Shown here: one piece after another, positions 27,932 through 37,573 of the stretch | How the letters are laid out: each line of letters begins with the position of its first letter | How positions within the stretch are numbered: the stretch's first letter is position 1 | Source: an uncultured Gammaproteobacteria bacterium | GTDB lineage: Bacteria > Pseudomonadota > Gammaproteobacteria > Arenicellales > JAANXG01 | Assembly (NCBI GenBank): GCA_947258975.1 | Contig: CAMYKK010000015.1 | Location: 1 to 64,000, forward strand | Direction: 5' to 3' | DNA: 64,000 nucleotides | Made by a program: the position numbers and the translations under genes | The notes under the pieces: model-generated | Databases searched by the model: none | Seen by the model: the letters and a program-made list of their open reading frames with translations, nothing else | Told to the model about the DNA's origin: nothing

Positions 27932-28983
27932 TAATGCTCCTCGGTCTGGATCTTGTTTGCGTACTTTTTCTGGTACGCCTTTCTTGCGCCGCCAATCCAG
28001 TCGTCGCGCTCGATACGGCCGGGAAAAACCGCAATGGCGGCGGTCACGCGCTCCATATCGTCGCGTGTAAATTCCATGATCTGTTTAAAGCTGGTAACAC
28101 CTAAGTCATTAAGCATGCGCTCCATCACAGGACCGATGCCATGGATCGTTTTCAGATCGTCCTTGTCCTGCGGCGCAGGCTGCGGCTTGACGCTAGCGTG
28201 TGGGGCGGGGGATTCGCCGTCGGGTGTATCCGGATTTGCGACGGTGGCACCTAAAGCGCGCGTTGGTTGTGACCCGACATGATCTGCCGGGTGCGAATCA
28301 ACAGTGTCTTGTGCTCCCGGCGAATCCTGCCCGGATGGGCCCTGGCCCCCCATTACCTGGATCGCGGACTGCCTTCTAGACTCTGACGCAGTTCTCAGTT
28401 GCTGCAATTGCTGCGTGAGTTCGCCGACCTGCTGTTTATGCTCTACGGCAGCTTTTTGCAGTGCACGATCTTTCGCTTCTAACTGCGCCGCCAGCGGTTC
28501 CATTTCTGCCAGGCGGGCAGTCAGATCCGTCACCTGCCGTTCTTTGGCTTGCCCCTGGGTACGCAACTGGCTTTCCAATCTTTGGATGACGGTCTCATTG
28601 ACCTTGACATCGTGCGTCAACGATTGCATGGATTCCAACTGCTCATTGAGATCCGTGATTTGTTTGTTTGTTTGCGATGTCGTGTTGTTAATCTCTTGCC
28701 GCAGCCATACGGTCTCTGCCTGGTAAGGTTCCAGTTGTTGAATCCGTTCCTGCGCTAGTTGCTGGTCTTCCTCACGAGCGTGCTCGAGTTCTTTTACGGA
28801 ACGTTTTAGTGCTGCGATGCGCTGCTCGGAGCGTTCTATTTTTTCGCGGCGCGTCTGCAGTTCTTTCTTTAACAGACGCATGTCGGCGCGGCAGCGAGTT
28901 CCGCGCAGCAGCCAACCCGCAATGAGTCCGAGCACGCTCGCCAGCACCAGGCAAAGTATTATTTGTCCGATCAAATAGGTCAT
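27931..28983 (-). CDS. Membrane-anchored coiled-coil protein with C-terminal helix-hairpin-helix domain
   Basis: The 350-residue protein has one N-terminal membrane helix (about 3-27), a long Glu/Gln/Arg-rich coiled coil (about 35-205), a Pro/Ser/Asp-rich linker (about 210-270), and a C-terminal helix-hairpin-helix domain (LKTIHGIGPVMERMLNDLGV) like those fused to some NuoE proteins or found in DUF4332-type proteins. The ATG at 28983 overlaps the BON gene's stop (ATGA). The architecture suggests a cytoplasm-facing scaffold; HhH domains can bind DNA or protein. Function unknown. Confidence 0.8.
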   Translation of the reverse strand: MTYLIGQIILCLVLASVLGLIAGWLLRGTRCRADMRLLKKELQTRREKIERSEQRIAALKRSVKELEHAREEDQQLAQERIQQLEPYQAETVWLRQEINNTTSQTNKQITDLNEQLESMQSLTHDVKVNETVIQRLESQLRTQGQAKERQVTDLTARLAEMEPLAAQLEAKDRALQKAAVEHKQQVGELTQQLQQLRTASESRRQSAIQVMGGQGPSGQDSPGAQDTVDSHPADHVGSQPTRALGATVANPDTPDGESPAPHASVKPQPAPQDKDDLKTIHGIGPVMERMLNDLGVTSFKQIMEFTRDDMERVTAAIAVFPGRIERDDWIGGARKAYQKKYANKIQTEEH

Positions 28984-29357
28984 TGGTCGTGTGTCCGGGC
29001 TACCGGCCTGCTCGACCCACTGGTGACCGGTGTGTGCTCCATTAGGCTCGATGAAACGATCGTCAGTTCTGTCCACACCTCGCGTACACCGCGGACAGAG
29101 TTGACGGTATCGGTGATCCGCACCGCGTCGGTGGCAACTACGGGACCGGTCAAAATGACGTCGCGGCCATCTACACGGACCGTTCCTAATCCATACCCGG
29201 CCTGTTCCAGGGCGGAGTGTACGCGCTGTGAAATGTCCTCGGGAATCCGGTGAAGACTGCGGTGCACGCAGAGCCCGAGAAGAGACGTCAACACGATCAG
29301 CACGATTGTCCAGCTTATTGCCGTGCTCAGGGAGTGCTCGATTCTCGCTTCATTCAT
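28980..29357 (-). CDS. BON-domain membrane protein
   Basis: The protein has about 125 residues, an N-terminal membrane helix (AISWTIVLIVLTSLLGLCV) and one BON domain (VHSALEQAGYGLGTVRVDGRDVILTGPV...VRGVREV). BON domains occur in envelope proteins such as OsmY and bind membranes or ligands. The ATG at 29357 (MNEARIEHS) is chosen; an ATG at 29399 would add 14 residues, and neither has a strong ribosome site. It leads the overlapping three-gene operon with the coiled-coil/HhH protein. A BON plus membrane-tethered coiled-coil plus small helical protein set suggests an envelope function not yet named. Confidence 0.78.
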   Translation of the reverse strand: MNEARIEHSLSTAISWTIVLIVLTSLLGLCVHRSLHRIPEDISQRVHSALEQAGYGLGTVRVDGRDVILTGPVVATDAVRITDTVNSVRGVREVWTELTIVSSSLMEHTPVTSGSSRPVARTHDQ

Positions 29358-29654
29358 AGAGAGTACAGTCGCTTGGCCCGTTCGAGGTTTGTACCGCATC
29401 CGCGCGTCAAATTAACGTGTTCAATTGTCAACAAACTTCAATTTGGAAGAAAATATAGAGTACACAATAAAACCGGATCTGTCCCGAATGGCGCTGAGTT
29501 TGATCCTGTTTGCATGAGGGCAGTCTCCTGGAAGACTCGTGCCAGAGTGGGGCTAAGCGGTTGACAGGCTGAACGCCCGTAACGTAGTCATATTTTTCCG
29601 CCCTTTGCGGAATTGGGTTAATATCTAAGCTCCCCAGTGCGGATCTTTTTCACC

Positions 29655-30674
29655 GTGATTGATTTGCGTAGCGACACCGTGACCCGCCCTACGCCCACGA
29701 TGCGTGCCGCCATGGCCCAAGCCGAGGTGGGTGACGACGTGTATGGTGAAGACCCGACCGTGAATCGTTTGCAGTCACTGATCTGTGAGCGCCTGGGTTT
29801 CGAAGCGGCACTTTTTCTACCGAGTGGTACGCAATCGAATCTGTGCGCGTTGCTGACGCATTGCCGGCGCGGCGACGAGTACGTCGCCGGTCAGACGGCC
29901 CACGCGTATCGATATGAAGGAGGCGGGGCGGCGATTGTCGGCGGCATCCAGCCACAACCGTTGGAGTTTCAAATCGACGGGACCTTGGATCTAGACGAGG
30001 TCGCGGCAGTCATCAAGCCAAACGATCCACACTTTACGAACACACGATTACTGTGTCTCGAGAACACCCAATGGGGCAAGGCGCTGCCGCTGGACTATTT
30101 GCAGCGCGCGGTATCATTCGCCCGAACCAAGGGGTTGTTACTGCACCTCGACGGCGCCCGCATATTCAATGCCAGCGTCGCTCAAAATGTCGATGTCTGC
30201 AAGATTACCCGCGGCTTTGATTCTGTCTCGGTTTGTCTTTCCAAGGGATTGGGAGCGCCCGTGGGTTCAGTGCTGTGCGGGTCGACAGAATTTATTGAAC
30301 GGGCCCACCGTTGGCGCAAGGTCGTCGGTGGCGGTATGCGCCAGGCGGGCATTGTTGCCGCTGCGGGTATCGTCGCTCTCGAGGAGGGGGTCGATCGCCT
30401 CGCTGAGGACCATGCCCATGCGGCGGCGTTGGCGGATGGGTTGAAAAACATCGATGAGTTGAGTGTTGATGGGCCCCACACCAACATGGTTTTTCTGACC
30501 CTGAGTCCGATAGTCGCTCAGGATCTGAAGGTTTATGTCCGCGAGCGCGGGATTATTGTTGCACCGACGGCTGATCGTGTGCGCCTGGTTACCCATCTCG
30601 GCGTGTGCACCGAGGACGTGTCCACGGTCATCAACGTATGCAAAGATTTTTTTGCCACTCGCAAAGCGGCGTAG
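29655..30674 (+). CDS. ltaE: Low-specificity L-threonine aldolase
   Basis: The 339-residue PLP enzyme follows E. coli LtaE closely: start IDLRSDTVTRPT, GDDVYGEDPTVN, FLPSGTQSN, HLDGARIFNA, the PLP lysine in CLSKGLGAPVGS, and RWRKVVGGGMRQAG. It cleaves threonine or allo-threonine to glycine and acetaldehyde. GTG at 29655 restores the canonical VIDLRSD start; a GTG at 29637 would add six residues. The gene appears to stand alone. Confidence 0.93.
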   Translation: MIDLRSDTVTRPTPTMRAAMAQAEVGDDVYGEDPTVNRLQSLICERLGFEAALFLPSGTQSNLCALLTHCRRGDEYVAGQTAHAYRYEGGGAAIVGGIQPQPLEFQIDGTLDLDEVAAVIKPNDPHFTNTRLLCLENTQWGKALPLDYLQRAVSFARTKGLLLHLDGARIFNASVAQNVDVCKITRGFDSVSVCLSKGLGAPVGSVLCGSTEFIERAHRWRKVVGGGMRQAGIVAAAGIVALEEGVDRLAEDHAHAAALADGLKNIDELSVDGPHTNMVFLTLSPIVAQDLKVYVRERGIIVAPTADRVRLVTHLGVCTEDVSTVINVCKDFFATRKAA

Positions 30675-30730
30675 CCGGGAATTCGAGAAAAATTGCGACC
30701 AGCGTATTCACTCCCGCGCAAAAATTATTG

Positions 30731-31387
30731 TTAACCACTGGCCAGCTTGTGTGCCGCGCGCGTGGTTTCGGGTAACCGGTATTTCGTACAGCATGCGAGC
30801 ACATACTCAATTGCGGTCGGCAGGCTTATGCGATGACCGGAAGATACATAAACCGGCTGCACACCGGATCGGGTCCTCAAAACGGCGCCGATCACCTCAT
30901 CATCGTCGATCAACTGCCGCCACCTGCCTTTGAGTTTCGGAACCGGTTGATGTTTGCCGATCAAGCGTGATTTGGCGACCCCGATGGCGGGTAGACCTGT
31001 GAGCACGCCGAAGTGGCAAGCCAGGCCGAAGCGGCGTGGATGGGCGTATCCCTGGCCGTCACACAGTACCAGGTCCGGCATTTGCTGGAGACGTCGAAAT
31101 GCGGCCATCACCGCTGGAATCTCGCGAAACGACAAGAGACCAGGGACGTAGGGGAAAGCGACCTTGCGGCGCGCTATAACCGTTTCATGAATTGTCAATT
31201 CTGGAAATCGCAGCACCGCTACCGCCGCACGCGCGGTACCGTTATCCTCGAATCCCACGTCCATGCCGGCAACGAACTGCACCGCTGGCAGTCGGTCTTT
31301 TCGTATGACCCGGTTACTTAGCTCGCACTGAATCTCACGCGCCCGTGCTGTCGTGACCTTCCAGGGATGCGGTGGCGACAAATTCAT
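30731..31387 (-). CDS. nfi: Endonuclease V (deoxyinosine 3'-endonuclease)
   Basis: The 218-residue protein matches Nfi: the metal-binding Asp in AGMDVGF, FPYVPGLLSFRE (the conserved YIPGFLSFRE helix), CDGQGYAHPRRFGLACHFGV and IGVAKSRL. It nicks DNA one base 3' of inosine or other deaminated purines to start repair. It is convergent with ltaE and appears monocistronic. All main active-site segments are present and the length is normal. Confidence 0.93.
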   Translation of the reverse strand: MNLSPPHPWKVTTARAREIQCELSNRVIRKDRLPAVQFVAGMDVGFEDNGTARAAVAVLRFPELTIHETVIARRKVAFPYVPGLLSFREIPAVMAAFRRLQQMPDLVLCDGQGYAHPRRFGLACHFGVLTGLPAIGVAKSRLIGKHQPVPKLKGRWRQLIDDDEVIGAVLRTRSGVQPVYVSSGHRISLPTAIEYVLACCTKYRLPETTRAAHKLASG

Positions 31388-31731
31388 GCGCTAATTTCTC
31401 TCATTCAAGTATCCGCATGTCATCGATGGATCCCGCGTGGCAGCCGTTCCAGGTGTACAACAACGATGGGCCGTGCCGCCGACTCCGACGGCAACAAGCT
31501 TCGTTGTTCCGGCGGCAGCTATACGTCTGGCCGGCAGTTGATCGTACCGAGGATTACATGCTCGCGCTGACAGCGCTAATCCCATCCTCCGCACTTGACC
31601 CAGGTTTCAGAAACTGTGCGCATGTCATCCGTGCACGGACGACACTGGATTCGAGCCCGGGGTGACCATGGCAATATGCGGGTTAACCGGCGCTGCATCG
31701 TTCACATCCGCAGTCAAATCCCCTCGGCATT
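31388..31731. other. Gene-free spacer upstream of the diguanylate cyclase
   Basis: About 340 bases contain only weak open frames without domains. Imperfect GC-rich inverted repeats lie around 31465-31520 (GCCGCCGACTCCGACGGC-type). The right end becomes AT-rich where a promoter is found. Confidence 0.4.
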
Positions 31732-31760
31732 TTGAAAAATCGGTGATTTAATGCTATAAA
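31732..31760 (+). promoter_or_regulatory. Sigma-70-like promoter of the diguanylate cyclase
   Basis: TTGAAA (31732-31737), a 17-base spacer, and TATAAA (31755-31760) match the consensus well; the start codon is 38 bases downstream. Confidence 0.6.
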
Positions 31761-31798
31761 TCAATGAGATAAGGGCTTTCTGACCGCACATCCCGCAA

Positions 31799-33382
31799 AT
31801 GAACGACGTCTCGCAACCAAGCGGTATCCAACCCAAGAGCGTGGTTTCCGGCCGCGTCGGTCGTGTCGCCCATGTACGCCAGCGCTTGGCGAAACATATC
31901 ATTATCCCGGTTTTGATCGCCATCGGGTTTATTCTCGTTGTCTATGTATTGTCCGCGTCCATCATCGCGGTGACGCATCTCAACGAGCATTTGCAGGAGC
32001 GGCTAAGCACCATAACCAGGAGCATGGATCAGCTCTTTGCCCTGGAATCAGACAAGCTGGGTGCTATCGCTGAATCCATTATCATCAATTCAAGTCTCGC
32101 CGAGGCGTTTGTGCACAAGGATCGCGCCGCCCTGTTGCAAAATTCTGCCTCTTTATTTGCCGCACTTAGAGAGAACCATCAGGTTTCTCACTTCTATTAT
32201 CATAACTTGGATGGCACGAATTTCTTGCGGGTCCACCATCCACAGCGTTTCGGAGACGCGATCGATCGGCACACACTCGCCCGGGCGAGGCAAAGCGGCA
32301 AGGTGGCCTCGGGTATCGAACTCGGCGTGCTGGGCACATACACCCTGCGTGTGGTCAAGCCCTGGCACTACCGAGGAAATATGATGGGCTACGTCGAAGT
32401 TGGCATGGACATCAACCACTTGTTTGAAAAGCTCCACCAGATAACCGGCAACGCGCTGGCAGTTGTAATTGAAAAACAATATTTGACACGCGCGCAGTGG
32501 CATCAAGGTAATGCGATATTCGGACGCGACAGCGATTGGGATCGCATACCGGGAAAGGTGCTGCTCGCGGTCTTCGGCGACTTTGCCGAACACACGCTGC
32601 AGTTCAGCGCTGCGCGACAGGGTGGATCAAAGTGGATCACCGGAGGGGGGACCGTTTACCGCGCTATCGCGATCAACGATATTCAGCGGCGCACGGTCGG
32701 TCAATTGCATATCGCCTTAGATGAATCGGCGAGCAGAGCCAAAACGATCGATATCATCTCTTATATCAGCTTGACTGTGTTTGTGTCTTTGCTCCTGCTG
32801 ATTTTGATATTGCGAGCGGCGGCCAATCGGGTGGAAGGCCGCTTGAGTGCTGCGATCGCCGAAAAGTCGGATTTCGAACGGCGCGTCAAATACGATCAAA
32901 TGACCAGTGTTTACAACCAGCAGGAATTCTATCGTCTGCTGGACATAGAAGTAGAACGAGCCGTGCGCCAGCAGTCACCGCTTTCGGTAATATTGTTGGA
33001 TATCGATTTTTTCAAGGCGGTCAATGATGAGCATGGTCATCAGATAGGTGATTGCGTGCTGCGCGGGTTGGCTGTCGAGTTGTTGACGTATGCCCGGGAT
33101 GGCGACCACCTTGCGCGCTACGGCGGTGAAGAATTCACCGTGATCCTGCCCAACACCGCGTTACGAGACGCTTGTGAGATTGCGGAAAGATGGCGCTCCG
33201 TGGTCGCACAACGCGTATTCCGATGCGATGGCCAGCCGGTCAACATTACCATCAGTCTGGGCGTGGCCAATTATCCACTACACACCGATGCGCCCAAGGC
33301 GCTGCTGCAGCATGCCGACATGGCCATGTACAAAGCCAAACGTAGAGGCCGTAACCGGGTGGAGGTCTATACGTCGCGTTGA
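31799..33382 (+). CDS. Membrane diguanylate cyclase with periplasmic Cache-like sensor
   Basis: The 527-residue protein has a cytoplasmic tail, a membrane helix (about 35-57), a periplasmic region (about 60-310) resembling a double Cache ligand sensor (FYYHNLDGTNFLRVHHP, GYVEVGMDINHL), a second helix (about 318-340), and a C-terminal GGDEF domain. The active-site signature is RYGGEEF (about 440-446). An inhibitory-site RxxD (RDGD) lies five residues before it, so product inhibition by c-di-GMP is expected. No EAL domain is present. It should make c-di-GMP in response to an extracellular signal; the ligand is unknown. Confidence 0.92.
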   Translation: MNDVSQPSGIQPKSVVSGRVGRVAHVRQRLAKHIIIPVLIAIGFILVVYVLSASIIAVTHLNEHLQERLSTITRSMDQLFALESDKLGAIAESIIINSSLAEAFVHKDRAALLQNSASLFAALRENHQVSHFYYHNLDGTNFLRVHHPQRFGDAIDRHTLARARQSGKVASGIELGVLGTYTLRVVKPWHYRGNMMGYVEVGMDINHLFEKLHQITGNALAVVIEKQYLTRAQWHQGNAIFGRDSDWDRIPGKVLLAVFGDFAEHTLQFSAARQGGSKWITGGGTVYRAIAINDIQRRTVGQLHIALDESASRAKTIDIISYISLTVFVSLLLLILILRAAANRVEGRLSAAIAEKSDFERRVKYDQMTSVYNQQEFYRLLDIEVERAVRQQSPLSVILLDIDFFKAVNDEHGHQIGDCVLRGLAVELLTYARDGDHLARYGGEEFTVILPNTALRDACEIAERWRSVVAQRVFRCDGQPVNITISLGVANYPLHTDAPKALLQHADMAMYKAKRRGRNRVEVYTSR

Positions 33383-33664
33383 GTGATCATGTAAATATCT
33401 GCGGCTGCCCGTGAAACTGCCGTGCGCCGGGCGTTGGAAAAAGTAACCAGACCAGGTTTGCCGCATCGCATTTCCTATGTGGGCGCAGGATTCGCCTAGG
33501 TGCGACATACCGGTTAGGTAGCCCCATCGCCGGGGCTGTGTTTCCCGCCTCGCGGGTGCCGGTACTGGCGTACATTCGCCCGATCCCTTCCGCAGTGTCC
33601 GCAATCCTGATACAAAGACCAGGCAGGTTAGATATTTTCCACGCCATCACGTTTTCGCTCGAAT

Positions 33665-34861
33665 ATGGAATCCACCAAGAACCACCATGGCGCCAAGGTT
33701 CTGTTGCTGGCCCTGTGTCAGGGTTTGATGATGACCGGCAATTCCTTGCTGATGGCAAGTTCCGCTTTGATCGGTTTTCACCTCGCCACCAATAAAATTT
33801 TGGCGACCCTGCCGTTGGCACTGCAGTTTCTGTCGACCATGCTGACCAGTGTCCCCGCCTCCCTGCTGATGGGCCGCGTGGGCCGGCGACTCGGATTCAT
33901 GTTGGGCAGCGCGCTCGGTATCTGCGGCGCAGTTGTCGGCACGTTCGCGATCATGCGTGGAAGTTTTGCGGTCTATTGTCTGGCAACGGTACTGATCGGC
34001 AGCTTCAACGGTTTCGCCACGTTCTATCGCTTCGCCGCCGCCGATGACGTCGCGGCCGCCTACCGTGGTCGGGCGATCTCCCTGGTACTTGCCGGCGGCG
34101 TGATCGCCGCCTTCATTGGTCCCAATCTCGCAAATTGGACCAGGGACTTGATGGCCGGTGCGGCTTTTGCCGGTAGTTTCGCCGTGCTAGTGGGGGTGTA
34201 TGTGCTCTCGCTGCTGCTGCAGTCGTTGTTGCCGTCCGGCGCCGCGGCACCGACGACGGGGATCGCGGCGTCCGGCAGAAAACTGCGATGCATCGCGGCG
34301 CAACCGGTGTTTTTGGTGGCGGTCGTGTGTGGCATGTTCGGTTACGCGGTCATGACGTTGATTATGACCGCGACGCCGTTGGCAATGCAGTGGCACGAAC
34401 ACCTATTTGCGGACACCGCCTTTGTCGTTCAGTGGCATGTTTTTGCCATGTTTGCGCCTTCCTTCGTGACCGGTTATTTGATCAATAGAATGGGGGTACT
34501 CAATATAATGGTGTGTGGCGTGTTGTTGGACGCGCTGTGCGTAGCGGTGAATCTATGGGGGCATGCTGTGTGGCATTTTTGGGCGGCACTGATGCTGCTT
34601 GGTCTCGGATGGAATTTTCTGTTCGTGGGGGCGAGTACGCTGCTAACCATGACGCATACGCGCGAGGAGCGGGCCAAGACGCAGGGGCTAAACGACTTTA
34701 TCGTGTTCACCACGGTCGCTGCGGCGTCGCTTTCCGCGGGGGCACTGCAATATCGCCTGGGCTGGCAGTGGGTGAATGTCGCCGCGATACCAGCACTTAT
34801 CGTGGTCGCCCTGACTCTCGCATGGTTAAAATTATTGAATCTCCGACCTGCCCCTGGATAA
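33665..34861 (+). CDS. Major facilitator superfamily transporter
   Basis: The 398-residue protein has about 12 hydrophobic segments and MFS features: a GRVGRRLGFMLGS loop between helices 2 and 3, and a symmetric second half with a YLINRMGVLNIM loop. The substrate is not evident; similar single-gene MFS proteins are annotated as drug or sugar exporters without proof. The ATG at 33665 gives a normal start to the first helix. It is probably monocistronic, followed by a repeat-bearing spacer. Confidence 0.85.
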   Translation: MESTKNHHGAKVLLLALCQGLMMTGNSLLMASSALIGFHLATNKILATLPLALQFLSTMLTSVPASLLMGRVGRRLGFMLGSALGICGAVVGTFAIMRGSFAVYCLATVLIGSFNGFATFYRFAAADDVAAAYRGRAISLVLAGGVIAAFIGPNLANWTRDLMAGAAFAGSFAVLVGVYVLSLLLQSLLPSGAAAPTTGIAASGRKLRCIAAQPVFLVAVVCGMFGYAVMTLIMTATPLAMQWHEHLFADTAFVVQWHVFAMFAPSFVTGYLINRMGVLNIMVCGVLLDALCVAVNLWGHAVWHFWAALMLLGLGWNFLFVGASTLLTMTHTREERAKTQGLNDFIVFTTVAAASLSAGALQYRLGWQWVNVAAIPALIVVALTLAWLKLLNLRPAPG

Positions 34862-34931
34862 CCCGTGGGCAATGGGTTTTTCCGCGGGGCAGGGCGTATC
34901 CATGCATAAGAAGCGGGGCGTGGAAAAACGC

Positions 34932-34954
34932 GGTCGGAGTCACAGACTCTGACC
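34932..34954. repeat. REP-like palindrome
   Basis: GGTCGGAGTC and GACTCTGACC form a 9-of-10 stem with a 3-base loop. The core is shared with palindromes at 49794-49830 and 56620-56645, marking a dispersed REP-like family. Confidence 0.6.
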
Positions 34955-35131
34955 CGAATGGCACTTAAGTTAAGGGATCACGATACGCTGAACCGAGAGA
35001 CAATTCCCGGGACACGCCGTCAAACCCTCCATGTAGGCTCGGCGTCAGCATCCTTGCTGGCGACAGTCCCGGAAATTCTCCGTCAATTCAGCACTTTTTT
35101 GTCTGTGTAAGGTTTATGTAAGTGCCATTCG
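34955..35131. mobile_element. Short element with 13-bp inverted ends (MITE-like)
   Basis: CGAATGGCACTTA (34955-34967) and TAAGTGCCATTCG (35119-35131) are perfect inverted repeats bounding about 150 bases with internal hairpins and no gene. The left end abuts a REP palindrome. Size, inverted ends and lack of coding capacity suggest a non-autonomous mobile element or composite REP element; no target duplication is clear. Confidence 0.5.
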
Positions 35132-35154
35132 ACTCTACCCCCCTTTTTTCTTCG

Positions 35155-35250
35155 GCAGGGGGCTCAGCTGCGCGAGTCCCTTGTGCTGCGCGTAGTCGCA
35201 GTGTGCGCCAGTATCCGGGATCCTGGTGAGAAATCCGGGCCATGGCTTTG
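35155..35250. repeat. Dispersed repeat, copy A
   Basis: The 23 bases at 35155-35177 recur exactly at 42043-42065, and both copies continue with a segment of the form ATCCGGGAT.CTGGTGAGAAAT. Copy A also holds, in inverse orientation, the CACTGCG.CTACGCGCAGCACAAG-type segment seen at 56682-56707. No coding potential is apparent. Confidence 0.6.
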
Positions 35251-35340
35251 TTTTTCGCTCCAGCGGTTTACCCAGTAGCGCGAACCCTTCGCCGTCAACC
35301 GGGATCCTTGGTGCTATACGCGGGTTAACAGGGTCGGTGA

Positions 35341-36213
<873 letters not shown>

Positions 36214-36289
36214 GTGACCGTTGAACGGAGGACCCTTGTCCCCTACAATCGGTGCTTTAATGAGATTACAATTTCAGAACGAATCCTAA

Positions 36290-36322
36290 GGGGAGAAGCC
36301 GTACGAGTTTCTCCCTTTTTTT
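36290..36322 (+). terminator. Rho-independent terminator or attenuator before carA
   Basis: GGGAGAA and TTCTCCC (36291-36297 and 36309-36315) pair around an 11-base loop and are followed by seven Ts. It lies 77 bases after dapB and 78 before carA, so it ends dapB and could also attenuate carAB if a promoter lies just upstream. Confidence 0.85.
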
Positions 36323-36400
36323 GGGTCCTGGTGCCGCCGGATCCGAAACGGTCGGTGACGTAGCACGGCCGGTAACACCACGCATCAACCTAGGGGTTTC

Positions 36401-37573
36401 GTGGCCAACACCGCATTATTAGCGCTTGAGGACGGAACGGTCTTCAAAGGACAATCCATCGGCGTCTCCGGGCAGACCGCCGGAGAGGTGGTGTTTAACA
36501 CCGCCATGACCGGTTACCAGGAAATCCTCACCGATCCATCCTATGCCAAACAGATCGTTACGTTAACCTACCCGCATATAGGTAACACCGGGACCAATAG
36601 TGATGACGTCGAGTCGGCCGGCATCTATGCGGCCGGATTGGTAATTCGTGATCTGCCCCGACGGGTGAGCAGCTGGCGATCGACCCAGCCGTTGAGCGAT
36701 TATCTCAAGGATCATGGCATCGTTGCCATCGCCGATATCGACACCCGCAAACTGACCCGCTTGCTGCGCGAGAAAGGCGCGCAAAATGGATGTATTGTGG
36801 CCGGCGACAACATCGATGATAACCAAGTTGTGGCCGCGGCACGTGCGTTTCCCGGCTTGAAGGGCATGGATCTCGCACGTGAAGTGACCACCGCTGAGCC
36901 TTATGTCTGGAGCAGCGGCGCTTGGGATCAGGAACAGAACGCCTACCGGGACGCGTCGGCGGTACGTTTCAGCGTTGTCGCTTACGATTTTGGGATCAAA
37001 CGGAATATTTTGAGAATGCTGGTGGACCGGGGTTGTGCCGTGGAGGTAGTTCCCGCAACCACCACTGCGGAGCAGGCCCTGGCACGACGCCCCGACGGTG
37101 TGTTTCTGTCGAACGGACCGGGCGATCCGGAGCCCTGCGATTATGCTGTGGCGGCGATTCATAGCATTCTGGAGGCCAATATTCCGGTATTTGGTATATG
37201 CCTCGGCCATCAGTTGCTGTCGTTGGCATCGGGAGCCCGCACCCTGAAGATGAAGTTCGGACATCATGGCGCCAATCATCCGGTGCAGGATCTAAAGACT
37301 GGACAGGTATTCATTACAAGTCAAAATCACGGGTTCGCGGTCAACTCAGAGAACCTGCCGGATCATCTTCAGGTGACCCACATATCGCTCTTTGACGGGT
37401 CGATCCAGGGCGTTGCCCGCACCGACAAACCGGCATTTTCGTTTCAAGGCCATCCCGAAGCGAGTCCGGGTCCCCACGATATCGCGCTGTTGTTCGACCG
37501 TTTCGTGGCGCTCATGGCAGCGCCGCGGGGGGCGCACAGGGGAGCCGCGAAGGCGCTGAGTTCGCATGCCTAA
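36401..37573 (+). CDS. carA: Carbamoyl-phosphate synthase small subunit
   Basis: The 390-residue glutaminase subunit has an N-terminal CPSase domain ([13 protein letters not shown]..., [17 protein letters not shown]) and a C-terminal class I amidotransferase with nucleophile Cys in [12 protein letters not shown] and His/Glu in [11 protein letters not shown]. It supplies ammonia to CarB for arginine and pyrimidine synthesis. GTG start with TAGGGG ribosome site. Its last eight bases overlap carB. Confidence 0.96.
   Translation: MANTALLALEDGTVFKGQSIGVSGQTAGEVVFNTAMTGYQEILTDPSYAKQIVTLTYPHIGNTGTNSDDVESAGIYAAGLVIRDLPRRVSSWRSTQPLSDYLKDHGIVAIADIDTRKLTRLLREKGAQNGCIVAGDNIDDNQVVAAARAFPGLKGMDLAREVTTAEPYVWSSGAWDQEQNAYRDASAVRFSVVAYDFGIKRNILRMLVDRGCAVEVVPATTTAEQALARRPDGVFLSNGPGDPEPCDYAVAAIHSILEANIPVFGICLGHQLLSLASGARTLKMKFGHHGANHPVQDLKTGQVFITSQNHGFAVNSENLPDHLQVTHISLFDGSIQGVARTDKPAFSFQGHPEASPGPHDIALLFDRFVALMAAPRGAHRGAAKALSSHA

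Noticed and set aside
33387-33821. Minus-strand frame overlapping the start of the MFS gene
   Set aside because: It covers the MFS N-terminus and has no domain or start signal.
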